Below are positions 14,472 through 26,393 of a stretch of 36,309 bases of DNA, piece by piece (position 1 is the stretch's first letter; each line of letters starts with the position of its first letter). The notes below the pieces were generated by a model. The model was not told where the DNA came from and did not search any database. It saw nothing but the letters and a program-made list of their open reading frames with translations. Source of the stretch: a virus; IMG/VR virus record IMGVR_UViG_3300005519_000006, positions 1-36,309 of that record, one strand, 5' to 3'. Position numbers and translations under genes: made by a program.

Positions 14472-14827
14472 CCTACCCCAACGCACAGAACGTTTCCGCA
14501 GGCGCAATACCAGTCTATCTGGTCTCGCAGCCAAACAACGGACCTTGGCCTAGCGTCCAGAGCAAGGCAAACGGCGCGATTCCGGTTGTGTTCGTGGCTC
14601 AGCCCGGTTCTGGCCCATGGCCCAGCGACCAATCGAAATCAGCCGGAGCGATTCCCGTGCGTGTCGTGAGTGCGCCGACAGGCAATGGGCCGTTCCCAAG
14701 CGATCAGGGGCAGGATGGCGGCGCAATCCCCATATGGGACGCCACTACTCTGCCGGCGCACGCTGCCACGTATCCGAATGCGCAGAACGTGGCGGGCGGA
14801 GCTATCCCGGTTTGGCGGGTGAACTAA
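14468..14827 (+). CDS. GAIPV tandem-repeat protein, probable structural or surface protein
   Basis: The 119-residue protein is five copies of a unit of about 24 residues, with GAIPV (or GAIPI) at 12, 36, 60, 85 and 111. Each is preceded by a PWPS-Q or YPNAQNV segment (NAQNVSAGAIPVYLV, NAQNVAGGAIPVWRV). The first and last units share YPNAQNV. Such repeats suggest a small beta structure or a solenoid. GAIPVRVV-type repeats occur in phage proteins of unknown function. There is no signal peptide. The start overlaps the phosphoesterase stop. Confidence 0.75.
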   Translation: MTYPNAQNVSAGAIPVYLVSQPNNGPWPSVQSKANGAIPVVFVAQPGSGPWPSDQSKSAGAIPVRVVSAPTGNGPFPSDQGQDGGAIPIWDATTLPAHAATYPNAQNVAGGAIPVWRVN

Positions 14828-14861
14828 ATTCTGCTAACCGCCCACGAGCCGCAAGAAAAAA

Positions 14862-15518
14862 ATGGCACGCAAGAAGCTGATCCCTGAGGTGGAAACATTC
14901 GCTCAGAGGCCATTGCCACCCAAAACGCTGTTCGACGCAGGCAATTGGTTCCGGCGATTTATGCCTGCCGATGGCGTCGCCCAATGGGTGCATCAAACGC
15001 TGCTTAGTGAGCATTCACCGCTCTACAACCCGGATCACTTCCACCTGAAGGACGCAGACGTCGAATTCCTCTGGGCGGCGCAAGAGAACAGTCGGCAGAT
15101 GCGCCGGGTTGTCGGTCAGTGCGAAGAAGTGACGTTCCGATGCGGCGCCTGGCAGAAAGGCAGACAGGAGCAACAGATGCATGGGTGGTTCGGGCGCGTC
15201 CCGACCTATCTCATCACGCTTGACGCCTTTTACGCGAATGAGTGTTCCGACATCGAATGGTGTGCGCTCATCGAGCATGAGCTTTATCACATAGCCCAGA
15301 AGACTGATGAGTTTGGCGCACCAGCGTTCACGAAAGACGGGGCACCGAAGCTTGGCATCCGCGGGCACGACGTGGAAGAGTTCGTCGGCATCGTCCGCAG
15401 ATACGGCATTGGCGCAGGCGAAACGGCCAAGCTGATCGAGGCATCGCGACGCGCTCCCGAGGTTGGCTCACTCAACATCGCTCAGGCTTGCGGGACTTGC
15501 CTGCTAAGAGCGGCATAA
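14862..15518 (+). CDS. Putative phage metallopeptidase
   Basis: The 218-residue protein contains IEHELYHIAQ (His139, Glu140, His143), with RGHDVEEFVGIVRRYG about 25 residues later that could give the third zinc ligand. The layout matches a family described as putative phage metallopeptidases found near terminase genes. WCALIEHELYH at the active site is typical. The ribosome binding site is weak; an A-rich run precedes the ATG. It is the second HExxH protein in 2.6 kb. Role unknown; maturation of a virion protein is one option. Confidence 0.82.
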   Translation: MARKKLIPEVETFAQRPLPPKTLFDAGNWFRRFMPADGVAQWVHQTLLSEHSPLYNPDHFHLKDADVEFLWAAQENSRQMRRVVGQCEEVTFRCGAWQKGRQEQQMHGWFGRVPTYLITLDAFYANECSDIEWCALIEHELYHIAQKTDEFGAPAFTKDGAPKLGIRGHDVEEFVGIVRRYGIGAGETAKLIEASRRAPEVGSLNIAQACGTCLLRAA

Positions 15519-15549
15519 CCAATACAGTACCAGTACAGACAATTCAATC

Positions 15550-16038
15550 ATGGCAACGCTCACCGACGACGTGAAAGCGTTTGTCGTACAGGCGTTGGCG
15601 TGTTTCGACACTCCGACTCAGGTGGCGAACGCAGTAAAAGAGGAATTCGGCATCGCGATTGAGCGCATGCAGGTCGCCGCATACGACCCGACCAAATTTT
15701 CCGGGCGCAGTCTCAGCAAGAAATGGCGTGAGATTTTCGATGCGACGCGCAAGGCGTTTCTTGAGGATCAGGCGTCGATTCCGATCGCCAACCAGAACTT
15801 CCGGCTGCGCGCGCTCGACCGGCTTTATCAGAACGCTGCGAGTCGCGGCAATGCGGCTCTCGCCGCTCAATTGCTCGAGCAGGCAGCCAAGGAATCGGGC
15901 GGCTCTTTCACCAACCGCCGTGAGATGACCGGCAAGGATGGTGCCCCGCTGATTCCGACGAATCTACAAGACATGACTGATGAACAACTCGCCGCTATCG
16001 CAGCAGGAGGCAGCGCGAGAGCTTCTGATAAGACGTAG
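15550..16038 (+). CDS. Terminase small subunit (DUF2280 family)
   Basis: The 162-residue product begins MATLTDDVKAFVVQALACFD and has TPTQVANAVKEEFG as the likely HTH that binds the packaging site; SGRSLSKKWREIF follows. This is the DUF2280 pattern, a family found directly upstream of large terminases. It should recognise phage DNA and recruit the large subunit. Its last 59 bases overlap the large terminase in another frame. Confidence 0.88.
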   Translation: MATLTDDVKAFVVQALACFDTPTQVANAVKEEFGIAIERMQVAAYDPTKFSGRSLSKKWREIFDATRKAFLEDQASIPIANQNFRLRALDRLYQNAASRGNAALAAQLLEQAAKESGGSFTNRREMTGKDGAPLIPTNLQDMTDEQLAAIAAGGSARASDKT

Positions 16039-17524
16039 AGCGCGCGCTAACGTACTCGACTACGCCAACGCCATCGAAATTCCCGGCAAGCCTGCCGGAG
16101 AAGATCCGGACACGGAATTCTTCGAGCCCGTCGAAACGACGATGGCTCAGCACCATCGCCTCATTCTCGAGACGATGGAGCGAGTCAGCAAGACGCCGCA
16201 CGGCCGGGCGATGTTCTTCATGCCGCCTGGTTCGGCGAAGAGCACATATGCGTCGGTCGTGTTCCCCTCCCGCTATCTGGGTGCGGAAAAGAACCGGAAG
16301 GTCATCCTCGCCAGCTATGGCGATGATCTCGCCCGCAAGATGGGTCGACGCACACGCTCAATCATCAAGCAGAAGCGGTTCAAGGGCATCTTCGGCTGCG
16401 AGTTGACGACTGAATCGTCGGCAGCACAAGAGTTTTCCCTGACTAACGGCAGCGAATACATCGCAACCGGCATCCTCGGCGGGGTCACGGGTAACCGCGC
16501 GAACGGGATCATCATTGATGACCCGGTCAAAGGCCGTGAGCAGGCTGACTCCCCAACGATTCGTGACAAGACGTGGGACGCCTATAACGACGACCTGAAA
16601 ACCCGTCTGATTCCGGGCGGCTGGGTCGTCATTATCCAGACGCGATGGCACGAAGACGACCTCGCCGGCCGCATCCTTCCCGAGGACTGGAAAGGTGAGT
16701 CAGGCCCGATCCTTTGCCGCGACGGCAACGTCTGGGAAGTCGTCTGTCTGCAGGCGCGCTGTGAGGTCCAGAACGATCCGCTCGGCCGCAAGATTGGTGA
16801 GTACCTCTGGCCGCAATGGTTCAGCGAGAAACACTGGTCTCAGTTCGAGAGCAATGTCCGTACATGGGCGTCGCTTTATCAGCAGTTGCCCCGCCCGCTT
16901 GAGGGCACGCTGTTCAAGGTCGAGAACATGCTGGTCGATGGCACTCCGGTGCCCTGGCCGCAACGTTGCGATTACGTGTTCGCTGTCATGGACTCTGCGC
17001 TGAAAGCGGGAGACAAAAACGACGGCACGGGCGTGACTTACTTCGCACGCAACAGGCACATCGGGCACAAGCTGATCATTCTTGATTGGGATATCACGCA
17101 GATTGAATCTGATTTGATCGCCGAGTGGTTTCCCAACGTCATGTCGCGTGTCGAAGAATTGGCACGGCTCTGCGGGGCGCGTATGGGTAGCGCTGGCAGC
17201 TTCGTCGAGGACAAGGGTAGCGGCATCACCCTGCTTCAGCGTGCGGCCCGTAGTGGTTGGCCGGCTCAGGCTATCGACAGCAAGTTGACATCAATGAGCA
17301 AGGACGCGCGCGGGACAGGCGTATCTGACTTTGTGCATCACGGCGACGTGAAGATCAGCGAGCACGCCTACAACAAGATCGTTGAGTACAAAGGCCGCTC
17401 GCAGAACCACTTCCTTAGCCAATTCTTTGGCTATCGACTCGGCATTCCGAACCAAGCCGACGACCTGTATGACACGGGCGTCTACGGCATCGCAATCGGC
17501 CTCGGTGACAGCGATGGTCTGTAA
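15980..17524 (+). CDS. Terminase large subunit
   Basis: This is the packaging motor ATPase and nuclease. The 514 residues include Walker A MPPGSAKST (81-89), Walker B GIIIDDP (176-182), the coupling-type motif TRWHEDDLAGR (221-231) and a C-terminal RNase H-like nuclease with VMDSALKAGDKNDGTGV (first Asp near 337) and VEDKGSG near 413. The start at 15980 lies inside the small-subunit gene; the next in-frame Met is past residue 50, so this start is needed for full length. Confidence 0.95.
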   Translation: MNNSPLSQQEAARELLIRRRARANVLDYANAIEIPGKPAGEDPDTEFFEPVETTMAQHHRLILETMERVSKTPHGRAMFFMPPGSAKSTYASVVFPSRYLGAEKNRKVILASYGDDLARKMGRRTRSIIKQKRFKGIFGCELTTESSAAQEFSLTNGSEYIATGILGGVTGNRANGIIIDDPVKGREQADSPTIRDKTWDAYNDDLKTRLIPGGWVVIIQTRWHEDDLAGRILPEDWKGESGPILCRDGNVWEVVCLQARCEVQNDPLGRKIGEYLWPQWFSEKHWSQFESNVRTWASLYQQLPRPLEGTLFKVENMLVDGTPVPWPQRCDYVFAVMDSALKAGDKNDGTGVTYFARNRHIGHKLIILDWDITQIESDLIAEWFPNVMSRVEELARLCGARMGSAGSFVEDKGSGITLLQRAARSGWPAQAIDSKLTSMSKDARGTGVSDFVHHGDVKISEHAYNKIVEYKGRSQNHFLSQFFGYRLGIPNQADDLYDTGVYGIAIGLGDSDGL

Positions 17525-17542
17525 TTAATCCACGGTATCCAA

Positions 17543-18957
17543 ATGGCTGAAATCACAATCGAAGGCTCCAAGCTGTCATCGAGCCTGGTCGATCTGCTGA
17601 TGGCTGATGATCTGGTGCCGGGTGCCGAGCCGGGCTACCAGCTCTGCAAACAGATCTACTCGTTCCATCCGCTGGGCGGGAAAATCGTCGATCAGCCGAT
17701 CCAGTTGGCGATGAGCCAGCCGCGGAAGATCTCGATTCCAAACAGTCCCGAAGAGCCGGTGCGCGATGCGTTCGAGCGCAAGTGGCGCGAAATCAATGCG
17801 GATAGCTACATCGCGAATACGGCCCGCCTCGGGAAAATCTACGGGGCGGCGGCCATTGTCTGCGGGGCAAAGGGCGTTGATACCAAAACGCCGATTGACC
17901 TCAACAAGATCGCTGCGCAACAGTTCTATTTCAATGCACTAGACCCGCTCAATACCGCAGGTTCTTTAGTGCTGAACCAGGACCCGAACGCGCCTGACTT
18001 TCAGAAGCCAACGATGGTCACGGCCGCCGGGCAGGAATATCACCCCTCCCGCTCCTGCGTCTGGTTTAACGAAGCGCCCCTGTACATCGAGTACACGAAC
18101 TCGGCATTCGGCTATACGGGCCGCTCCGTCTATCAGCGCGCTCTCTTTCCGCTGAAATCGTTCGTGCAGACGATGATCGCGGACGACATGGTTTCGCGCA
18201 AAGTTGGCGTGATCGTCGCGAAAATGAAGCAGCCTGGCTCGATCGCCGACAGAGCGATGGCTATACTGCAGGGCATCAAGCGCAACGTCGTCAAGGAAGC
18301 GCAGACCAATAACGTTATCAACATCACGCCTGAAGAGGCAATTGAAACCCTCAATCTGCTGAACGCTGATGGCGCCCTGACCACGGCCCGCAAGAACATC
18401 CTCGAAAACATCGCCGCGGCTGTACCTCAGCCCGCGAAGATGCTCAACTCCGAATCCTATGCTGAAGGGTTTGGCGAAGGAACAGAAGACGCGAAGGAAA
18501 TCGTTCGGTACATCGACAACGAGCGGCTGAAAATGCAGCCACTCTACGATTTCTTCGACAATATCGTCATGCATCTGGCATGGACGCCAGATTTCTTCGC
18601 GACAATCCAGGCGACGATTCCGGAATACAAAAAGCTCACTTACGAGCAGGCTTTCTATCAGTGGAAGAACGCCTTCACTGCTGAATGGCCCTCTCTGCTT
18701 GTCGAGCCTGAATCAAAGCTCGTTGAAGTTGAGGACGTCAAGCTGAAGAGCATTATCGCGGCACTGGAGGTCCTGAAGCCTGATCTCGACCCAGACAACA
18801 GAGCCCGTCTGATCGAGTGGGCAGCCAATAACATCAATGAGTCGAAGCACCTATTCTCGAATCCGCTTGTGCTGGACTACGAGGATCTGAAGAACTACGT
18901 GCCCCCTGAGCCGGACCAAGACCCGGATGCCCCGCCCCCGTTCTCCGGCCGATCCTG

Positions 18958-18958
<1 letters not shown>
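17543..18958 (+). CDS. Portal protein (DUF1073 family)
   Basis: The 471-residue protein fits the DUF1073 portal family: a conserved FHPLGGKIVDQPIQLAM near the start, ARLGKIYGAAAIV (about 93-105), then ARKNILENIAAAVPQPAKML with YAEGFGEGTEDAKEI (about 282-320). The portal is the dodecameric ring through which DNA enters and leaves the head. The position right after terminase is the usual one. Its stop overlaps the next start (TGATG at 18956). Confidence 0.93.
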
Positions 18959-21715
<2,757 letters not shown>

Positions 21716-21735
21716 AGCACTCGTCGCCACAACGA

Positions 21736-21764
21736 AGCCCGCCACTGAGCGGGCTTTTTCTTTT
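21736..21764 (+). terminator. Intrinsic terminator within the head operon
   Basis: AGCCCGC (21736-21742), loop CACTGA, GCGGGCT (21749-21755), then TTTTCTTTT. It separates the protease/scaffold gene from the head proteins. No obvious promoter follows in the 14 bases to the next start, so downstream genes must rely on read-through or partial termination. Confidence 0.88.
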
Positions 21765-21778
21765 CTGGAAAGGTAATC

Positions 21779-22663
21779 ATGGCATTGAATACCCCTTTTT
21801 ACCCGTACGCGACGACGAATGCTCAAGGCTCGTTTTCCGTACAAAGCGCAGGCTATGTGCAGGGCGTCTACATGGACGATCCTGCCGTGCGCTACGCCCT
21901 CGCAACCGGCTCGATTTCGGCAAGCGCCACCGGCCCGATCTGGGGCGGCATGGCAATCTCGGAGAGCGTCGCCCCAGCTTCTGGCTATGACCGCACGCTC
22001 GGCGGCACGATTGTCGCCGCAACGGCTCAATCGAACCTGACGGGCTTCTCGGTTTTCAACAACGCGTATGCGTGGGTTGGCTCGCCGCAAAGCCCGGTTC
22101 CGACCGCAGGCGCCGCAGGCATGACCGTGCCGTTCTTCCGCATGGGCTCGGGCGCGCGCATCGCCGTGGCGATGGACCCGTCGCTCGTCTCGCTGGATGG
22201 CGGGCTGATCACGCAACAGGTTTCCTGGGACTTCAACAACCAGGTGTTGCAGCCGTATGACGCGTCGACGGCCACCTATTCGGTGACGTCGGCGACCTCG
22301 TCGTACTCGAACGGTGTGTACACGATCGCCATTGTCATGGCTGCTGCCTCGCCGGTAGCTGCCGTTGGCGATCTGATCAACATCAGCGGCGTGACCGGCA
22401 CGGGCGCATCGCTCGTGAACGGCAACCAGACCGTTTCCGCCTTCACCGACAACCAGCACTTCTCGATCCAGATCACGGCTGCTTCGGGCGCGATCGCCAC
22501 CGGTTCCCTGACGGGCACGATCGTCCTGAACTACGGCACGGGCGCACTGCCGGTGAAGATCCTCGACATCAACGCTGGCAACAGCATGACCGTCTCGTAC
22601 AACGCAACCACTGGTGCAGCTACCTGGAATCGCTCGGGTTACGCGGCCCTCATCCAGATCTAA
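21779..22663 (+). CDS. Virion structural protein, probable head surface or cement protein
   Basis: The 294-residue product is rich in Ser, Thr, Ala and Gly and is largely beta. The middle (about 160-260) has an Ig-like or beta-sandwich look (YTIAIVMAAASPVAAVGDL, TGTIVLNYGTG). Its place between scaffold and major capsid gene suits a head decoration or cement protein. A GGAAAGG site precedes the ATG (21768-21774). No family assigned with certainty. Confidence 0.65.
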   Translation: MALNTPFYPYATTNAQGSFSVQSAGYVQGVYMDDPAVRYALATGSISASATGPIWGGMAISESVAPASGYDRTLGGTIVAATAQSNLTGFSVFNNAYAWVGSPQSPVPTAGAAGMTVPFFRMGSGARIAVAMDPSLVSLDGGLITQQVSWDFNNQVLQPYDASTATYSVTSATSSYSNGVYTIAIVMAAASPVAAVGDLINISGVTGTGASLVNGNQTVSAFTDNQHFSIQITAASGAIATGSLTGTIVLNYGTGALPVKILDINAGNSMTVSYNATTGAATWNRSGYAALIQI

Positions 22664-22672
22664 GGACAGAAC

Positions 22673-23692
22673 ATGGCCAATATCGTACCGGCACAAATCC
22701 GGGTCAACCCGCACTATATGGTCCCCGAAATTCTGCTTCAGTACCAGCAGGCTTCGGGCGCGTTCGACACCATCGCAACGGGCGATCCGCTCGTGCGTCT
22801 GGGTGACGGAGACCTTGCCGTCTACATCAAACGCCTCGACGTCCGCACGCAAGTGCAGACTGGGCAGTTCGTCGCAAACCAGCTTCCCTCATGCTCGGTG
22901 GTCTATAGCGAGATCAGCACGCCGACGTACATGATCCGCTCGCGTGCGGAATACGACCATCACGACACGGCTGCACTCGGCCGCGTTGGCGCGTCGACTG
23001 TGGAAGCCCACCGCCTGGCAATGCGTCAGGGCACGTTCCAGCAACAGCGCAATCTGCTGCTGTACGGCGCAAACCCGGCGAACGGCGAAGGTCTGATGAA
23101 CACCAACGGCGCAACGGCATTGAACCTGCCGGCTGACCCGAACGGCAACACGACCATTTCGACGTATGACAACGGCGCACTGGCGTTCTTCCTCGCACAG
23201 CAAATCGCAGCGATCAAGACGCGCACGATGACGGTCGGCATTCCGGCACGTTTCACGGTGCTGACGACCCAGCGCATCATGCAGGCGATCAGCTACTACG
23301 GCATCGTGCAACTCACGCAATTCCAGCGTGAAGGCGCCGGTTCGAAGTCGGTCCGCGGCCTCGTGGATGACGTGGCAGGCTGGAACAGCGACGAAATCGT
23401 CTGGACCTGCGACGACACGCTCATCGGCAAGGGTGCTGGCGGCACGGACGTCATCATCATCTCCATGCCGGAAGTGAAGAAGAACCGCGTGAACAAGGTC
23501 AACACCAACGTGTTCGCCGAACTCACGCCGGGTCTTGACGCGACGTCGCTGCAACTCGTTGACCGCGCCGCGCCGACCGAAATCATCGCTCCGCTTCCCG
23601 CGGGTGCTGTTGACGTCGTGTCGGAACTGCGCTCGACGTCGGGTTGGGCGCCGCGCCCGGAAGCACTGACGATCGTTTCGGCAGGCTTCTAA
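22673..23692 (+). CDS. Major capsid protein (DUF2184-type)
   Basis: The 339-residue protein has features of the DUF2184 capsid family: an N-terminal IRVNPHYMVPEILLQ, an internal EYDHHDTAALGRVGASTVEAHRLA (written in parts: EYDHHDTAALG, VEAHRLAMRQG), and a C-terminal VNKVNTNVFAELTPG and WAPRPEALTIVSAGF. It should form the HK97-fold shell. It is preceded by a GGACAGA site and followed by an RNA-hairpin-rich gap. Codon use is strongly biased, consistent with high expression. Confidence 0.85.
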   Translation: MANIVPAQIRVNPHYMVPEILLQYQQASGAFDTIATGDPLVRLGDGDLAVYIKRLDVRTQVQTGQFVANQLPSCSVVYSEISTPTYMIRSRAEYDHHDTAALGRVGASTVEAHRLAMRQGTFQQQRNLLLYGANPANGEGLMNTNGATALNLPADPNGNTTISTYDNGALAFFLAQQIAAIKTRTMTVGIPARFTVLTTQRIMQAISYYGIVQLTQFQREGAGSKSVRGLVDDVAGWNSDEIVWTCDDTLIGKGAGGTDVIIISMPEVKKNRVNKVNTNVFAELTPGLDATSLQLVDRAAPTEIIAPLPAGAVDVVSELRSTSGWAPRPEALTIVSAGF

Positions 23693-23700
23693 CGGTCAGC

Positions 23701-23754
23701 TCTGCGGATAGGTTGCGCAACCGACAAGCGTGCCCCCTGTCACGTTTCCGCAGA
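23701..23754 (+). other. RNA hairpin structure after the major capsid gene
   Basis: TCTGCGGA (23701-23708) and TCCGCAGA (23747-23754) pair over 8 bases and enclose the perfect palindrome GGTTGCGCAACC (23711-23722). No T-tract follows, so it is not a simple terminator. It may protect the capsid message or control passage into the next gene. Confidence 0.6.
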
Positions 23755-23786
23755 CTCCAATACAGGGATAACCAACAGGGAATGTC

Positions 23787-24302
23787 ATGGCTCTATTCGT
23801 CGCAAATCTCACAAAACAGCTTTTCCAGCTTCACTTCTGGGTTGAACGTGTCTCTCGTCCGGTCGTCGTTGAAATTCCTCCTGGCCAGCAGAAAAGCATC
23901 TATCAGGAAGGCTCGCGTGCCGATCACGAAAGCATCGTGAATCAGCATCGCATGTATGGGCTGATCCCTGTGGCGGAGATTGATTCCACGGGCGGCTTCA
24001 TCGGGCAGTGCTATCAGTTCGACAAGCCGATCCCGCTTGATCGCCTCGTGAATGGAATGGCGAACAACGAGGATGCGCTCGTCGACCAGGCGCTGCAGGT
24101 GCGAAAGGAATCTGCCGCAGCGGCTGACGATCTGCTTCGCCGGGCGGCCCAGGAAACCGACTCGAAGATCGCTGAGTTTGCCGTGGAACTCGAGGAAGTC
24201 GAGCAGAAAGGCGTGGAGCAGCAGATCAACGAAGTCATCACCGTGGGCGATGAAAAGCCCGTTCAATCTGAACGTCGCCGCGGGCGCCCCCGTCGCAGCT
24301 AA
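23787..24302 (+). CDS. Virion-associated hypothetical protein (171 aa)
   Basis: The N-terminal half has alternating hydrophobic residues (LFVANLTKQLFQLHFWVE, VVVEIPPGQQ) and looks beta. A helical coiled-coil region (about 100-150, ALVDQALQVRKESAAAADDLLRR) and a basic tail RRRGRPRR follow. The basic end resembles an AT-hook-like or nucleic-acid-binding tail. Position right after the capsid gene suggests a head or neck protein. Start has ACAGGGAA nearby. No family recognised. Confidence 0.65.
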   Translation: MALFVANLTKQLFQLHFWVERVSRPVVVEIPPGQQKSIYQEGSRADHESIVNQHRMYGLIPVAEIDSTGGFIGQCYQFDKPIPLDRLVNGMANNEDALVDQALQVRKESAAAADDLLRRAAQETDSKIAEFAVELEEVEQKGVEQQINEVITVGDEKPVQSERRRGRPRRS

Positions 24303-24310
24303 GAGGAAAT

Positions 24311-24814
24311 ATGTGCACGCCCTGCTTCCCGCCGCTGCCTGGTATGGGCGTGCTCGCCCCGTGGCAAACACAGGCGGCTCCCAATGCCGCCGATCTGTAC
24401 ACATTCCTCACTACAGTAGCCGGCATTCCGACTGATGCGTTGCCATCAAATAGCCCGTATATCACATGGGCGCTCAGCTACGCTGAAGAGAAAACGCTGT
24501 TGGTGTTGTATGCCATCGGGCAGGACTATTACTGCTTTGCGGTCTACTGCCTTGCCACTTCTTTTCTGCTGAACTGGTGCCCCGATCAGCCTGGTCAGAC
24601 GTTTTTCGCACAGACGCGAGCGGACATGAAACTGACCAGCTTTACCCCGGGCGTGGTCAATTCGGCAGCCGACCAAGGCACATCCGATTCGCTCCTTTCG
24701 CCGGACTTCCTGAAGGGCCTGACACTTGGGCAGTTGCAAGCCTTACGTGATCCATATGGGCGGCAATGGCTATCCATGCAGCAGGACGCCGGGAACGTGT
24801 GGGGCTTGTCTTAA
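24311..24814 (+). CDS. Putative head-tail connector/adaptor protein
   Basis: The 167-residue protein has a helical core (YITWALSYAEEKTLLVLYA, AVYCLATSFLLNWC) and then SFTPGVVNSAADQGTS, followed by a helix and a C-terminal DPYGRQWLSM. The pattern, with a helical bundle, a serine-rich turn and YGR-W, resembles DUF4054-like or gp6-type adaptors that sit under the portal. Position agrees. AGAGGAAAT precedes the start. Assignment is by resemblance and context. Confidence 0.55.
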   Translation: MCTPCFPPLPGMGVLAPWQTQAAPNAADLYTFLTTVAGIPTDALPSNSPYITWALSYAEEKTLLVLYAIGQDYYCFAVYCLATSFLLNWCPDQPGQTFFAQTRADMKLTSFTPGVVNSAADQGTSDSLLSPDFLKGLTLGQLQALRDPYGRQWLSMQQDAGNVWGLS

Positions 24815-24822
24815 GGTGAATC

Positions 24823-25383
24823 ATGGCAGCAAAAGATCTTGGCATGCCAGTGGCAGAGGGCGGCGGAAGTTATTCGCCCGTCCACGTCGGCACCACGGCT
24901 GCTCCTCCCAACCGGATCACGTTGCATCTAGGGGTCATTGACCTTCCCTATGTGGAGCGCGTGCAAGCGGGCAAAGGCAAGAAGAAGCCCGAGAAAAGCG
25001 CTGCCACCAAGACCACTGGAGAAGTGGCGGAAATCCTCGAAGAAAAGTACGGTGTGCTAGACACCTTTGCCTTTGCGCGCCTCCCTGACATCGCCAAGGC
25101 GCTCGAGGATTCCATCGCCGGTCAACTCGAAACAATGATGATGGGTGGTCATCCGTCAGGAAATCCATTCGCTGGCGCGGAGTCTTCCATCACAACGATG
25201 ATGAAAAACTTCATCTCGTTGCAGGAAGTCGAGCACATGGGGATCGAGGGCGTACCAACCCAGGCGGCTTTGAATGGCGTCAATCACCGCCTGAAACATC
25301 CGTATGCCAAGGGCAATCCTCGCCGTCCCTCGTTCATGGACACAACCCTTTACTGGTCAACGCTCACCGCGTGGTTTGATTAA
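24823..25383 (+). CDS. Putative neck/tail-completion protein
   Basis: The 186-residue protein has a conserved-looking TLHLGVIDLPYVE, then TTGEVAEILEEKYGVLDTFA, and helices with MMMGGHP. This GVIDLPYVE ... GDVAEILE pattern is familiar from myophage neck-region proteins, placed between connector and sheath genes. Exact role (head-tail joining or tail terminator) is not clear. An AAGGTGA site precedes it, and the stop shares one base with the next start (TAATG). Confidence 0.55.
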   Translation: MAAKDLGMPVAEGGGSYSPVHVGTTAAPPNRITLHLGVIDLPYVERVQAGKGKKKPEKSAATKTTGEVAEILEEKYGVLDTFAFARLPDIAKALEDSIAGQLETMMMGGHPSGNPFAGAESSITTMMKNFISLQEVEHMGIEGVPTQAALNGVNHRLKHPYAKGNPRRPSFMDTTLYWSTLTAWFD

Positions 25384-26330
25384 TGCCATCTATCGCTGAA
25401 TCGCTAAGCTCGCAAAGCCAGTTGGCGAGCACGCTGGCGGACGGGGTTGACGAACTGTCGCAAAGGCAGGCAATTACTTTCACGCAATACAGTCAGTCAA
25501 TCATGCCCGCCGACGGGTATGTTTTCTGGGTCAATACCGGTATCACTCAGACGGTTGAAGGTTCTTTACACCAGGTTACCGATCAGCAGCAGAATGAAGA
25601 CGAGACGATTGACATCAATCGCATAGTTTTCACTGCCAAAAGCCAGATCGACGCGTTTAACGACTCGTCTCCGACCGATCTGTTTATCGGTGTGATCGAC
25701 GGTATCCGGTTCTCGTTCAACGCTCGAGGCGCGCTTTACCGGCAAGCCAACCTATATCACTACGTTGGGAATGCGGTCTATCCGGCGCTTGCCTCGCAGT
25801 TGATCGACAGTGAAGCCGATCTTCCAGCCGGGCCGATTGTCTCCAATAGTCTGCCGATCTGGCTCGCACAAAGCACTCCACAGTTGCCTGTTTATCCGTC
25901 GTATCTGGTTCCGGCTAATGTCGTGCCGCCCTATGTGGTTGCGCATGTCGAACCGGATGCGACAGAGGCGCCATCTTTCCCGATCTACGTCTGGCCCGGG
26001 ACGGTAGTGCCGAATTCTGGCGCATCGCCCCTGCACGATCTGCCCAGCTCGCAGCTCGCGAAGGACAAGGTTCGGTTGACGATGTATGGCCTGACCAATC
26101 AGCAGGCCACACAGTTCTATGCAAATCTCATTGATTACTCGCTGAACACGGACAACTTCGGGTTCGGTAATTCTCCAGCAATCAAGGACGCCAAGCGCAC
26201 GCAATCCGAACTCAACGTGATTGCGATGAAAAAGACGCTCGACATCGACGCATGGTATTTCCAGACGACCTCAGACGCAATCGCGCGCCGGCTGATTCTC
26301 TCCGCTGGTTTTTCTTCCATCAACACCTGA
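25383..26330 (+). CDS. Phage neck/tail structural protein (315 aa)
   Basis: The protein starts at an ATG whose A is the last base of the previous stop (TAATG). The first 130 residues include YVFWVNTGITQTVEGSLHQV and VFTAKSQIDAFNDSSPTDLF. The middle is proline-rich (about 165-215), and the end is helical with LTNQQATQFYANLIDYS and AIARRLILSAGF. It has no known enzymatic motif. Position before the sheath gene suggests a tail terminator, collar or long neck component. A strong terminator follows. Confidence 0.65.
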   Translation: MPSIAESLSSQSQLASTLADGVDELSQRQAITFTQYSQSIMPADGYVFWVNTGITQTVEGSLHQVTDQQQNEDETIDINRIVFTAKSQIDAFNDSSPTDLFIGVIDGIRFSFNARGALYRQANLYHYVGNAVYPALASQLIDSEADLPAGPIVSNSLPIWLAQSTPQLPVYPSYLVPANVVPPYVVAHVEPDATEAPSFPIYVWPGTVVPNSGASPLHDLPSSQLAKDKVRLTMYGLTNQQATQFYANLIDYSLNTDNFGFGNSPAIKDAKRTQSELNVIAMKKTLDIDAWYFQTTSDAIARRLILSAGFSSINT

Positions 26331-26353
26331 CAGACGTTAGGTGATCCACACAG

Positions 26354-26380
26354 ACCCCGCCTCGGCGGGGTTTTTCTTTT
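26354..26380 (+). terminator. Intrinsic terminator between neck and tail genes
   Basis: ACCCCGC (26354-26360), a four-base loop CTCG and GCGGGGT (26365-26371), then TTTTCTTTTT. The next gene begins 14 bases later, so as at 21736 the tail genes need read-through. Confidence 0.9.
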
Positions 26381-26393
26381 TCAGGAGCGTGAC

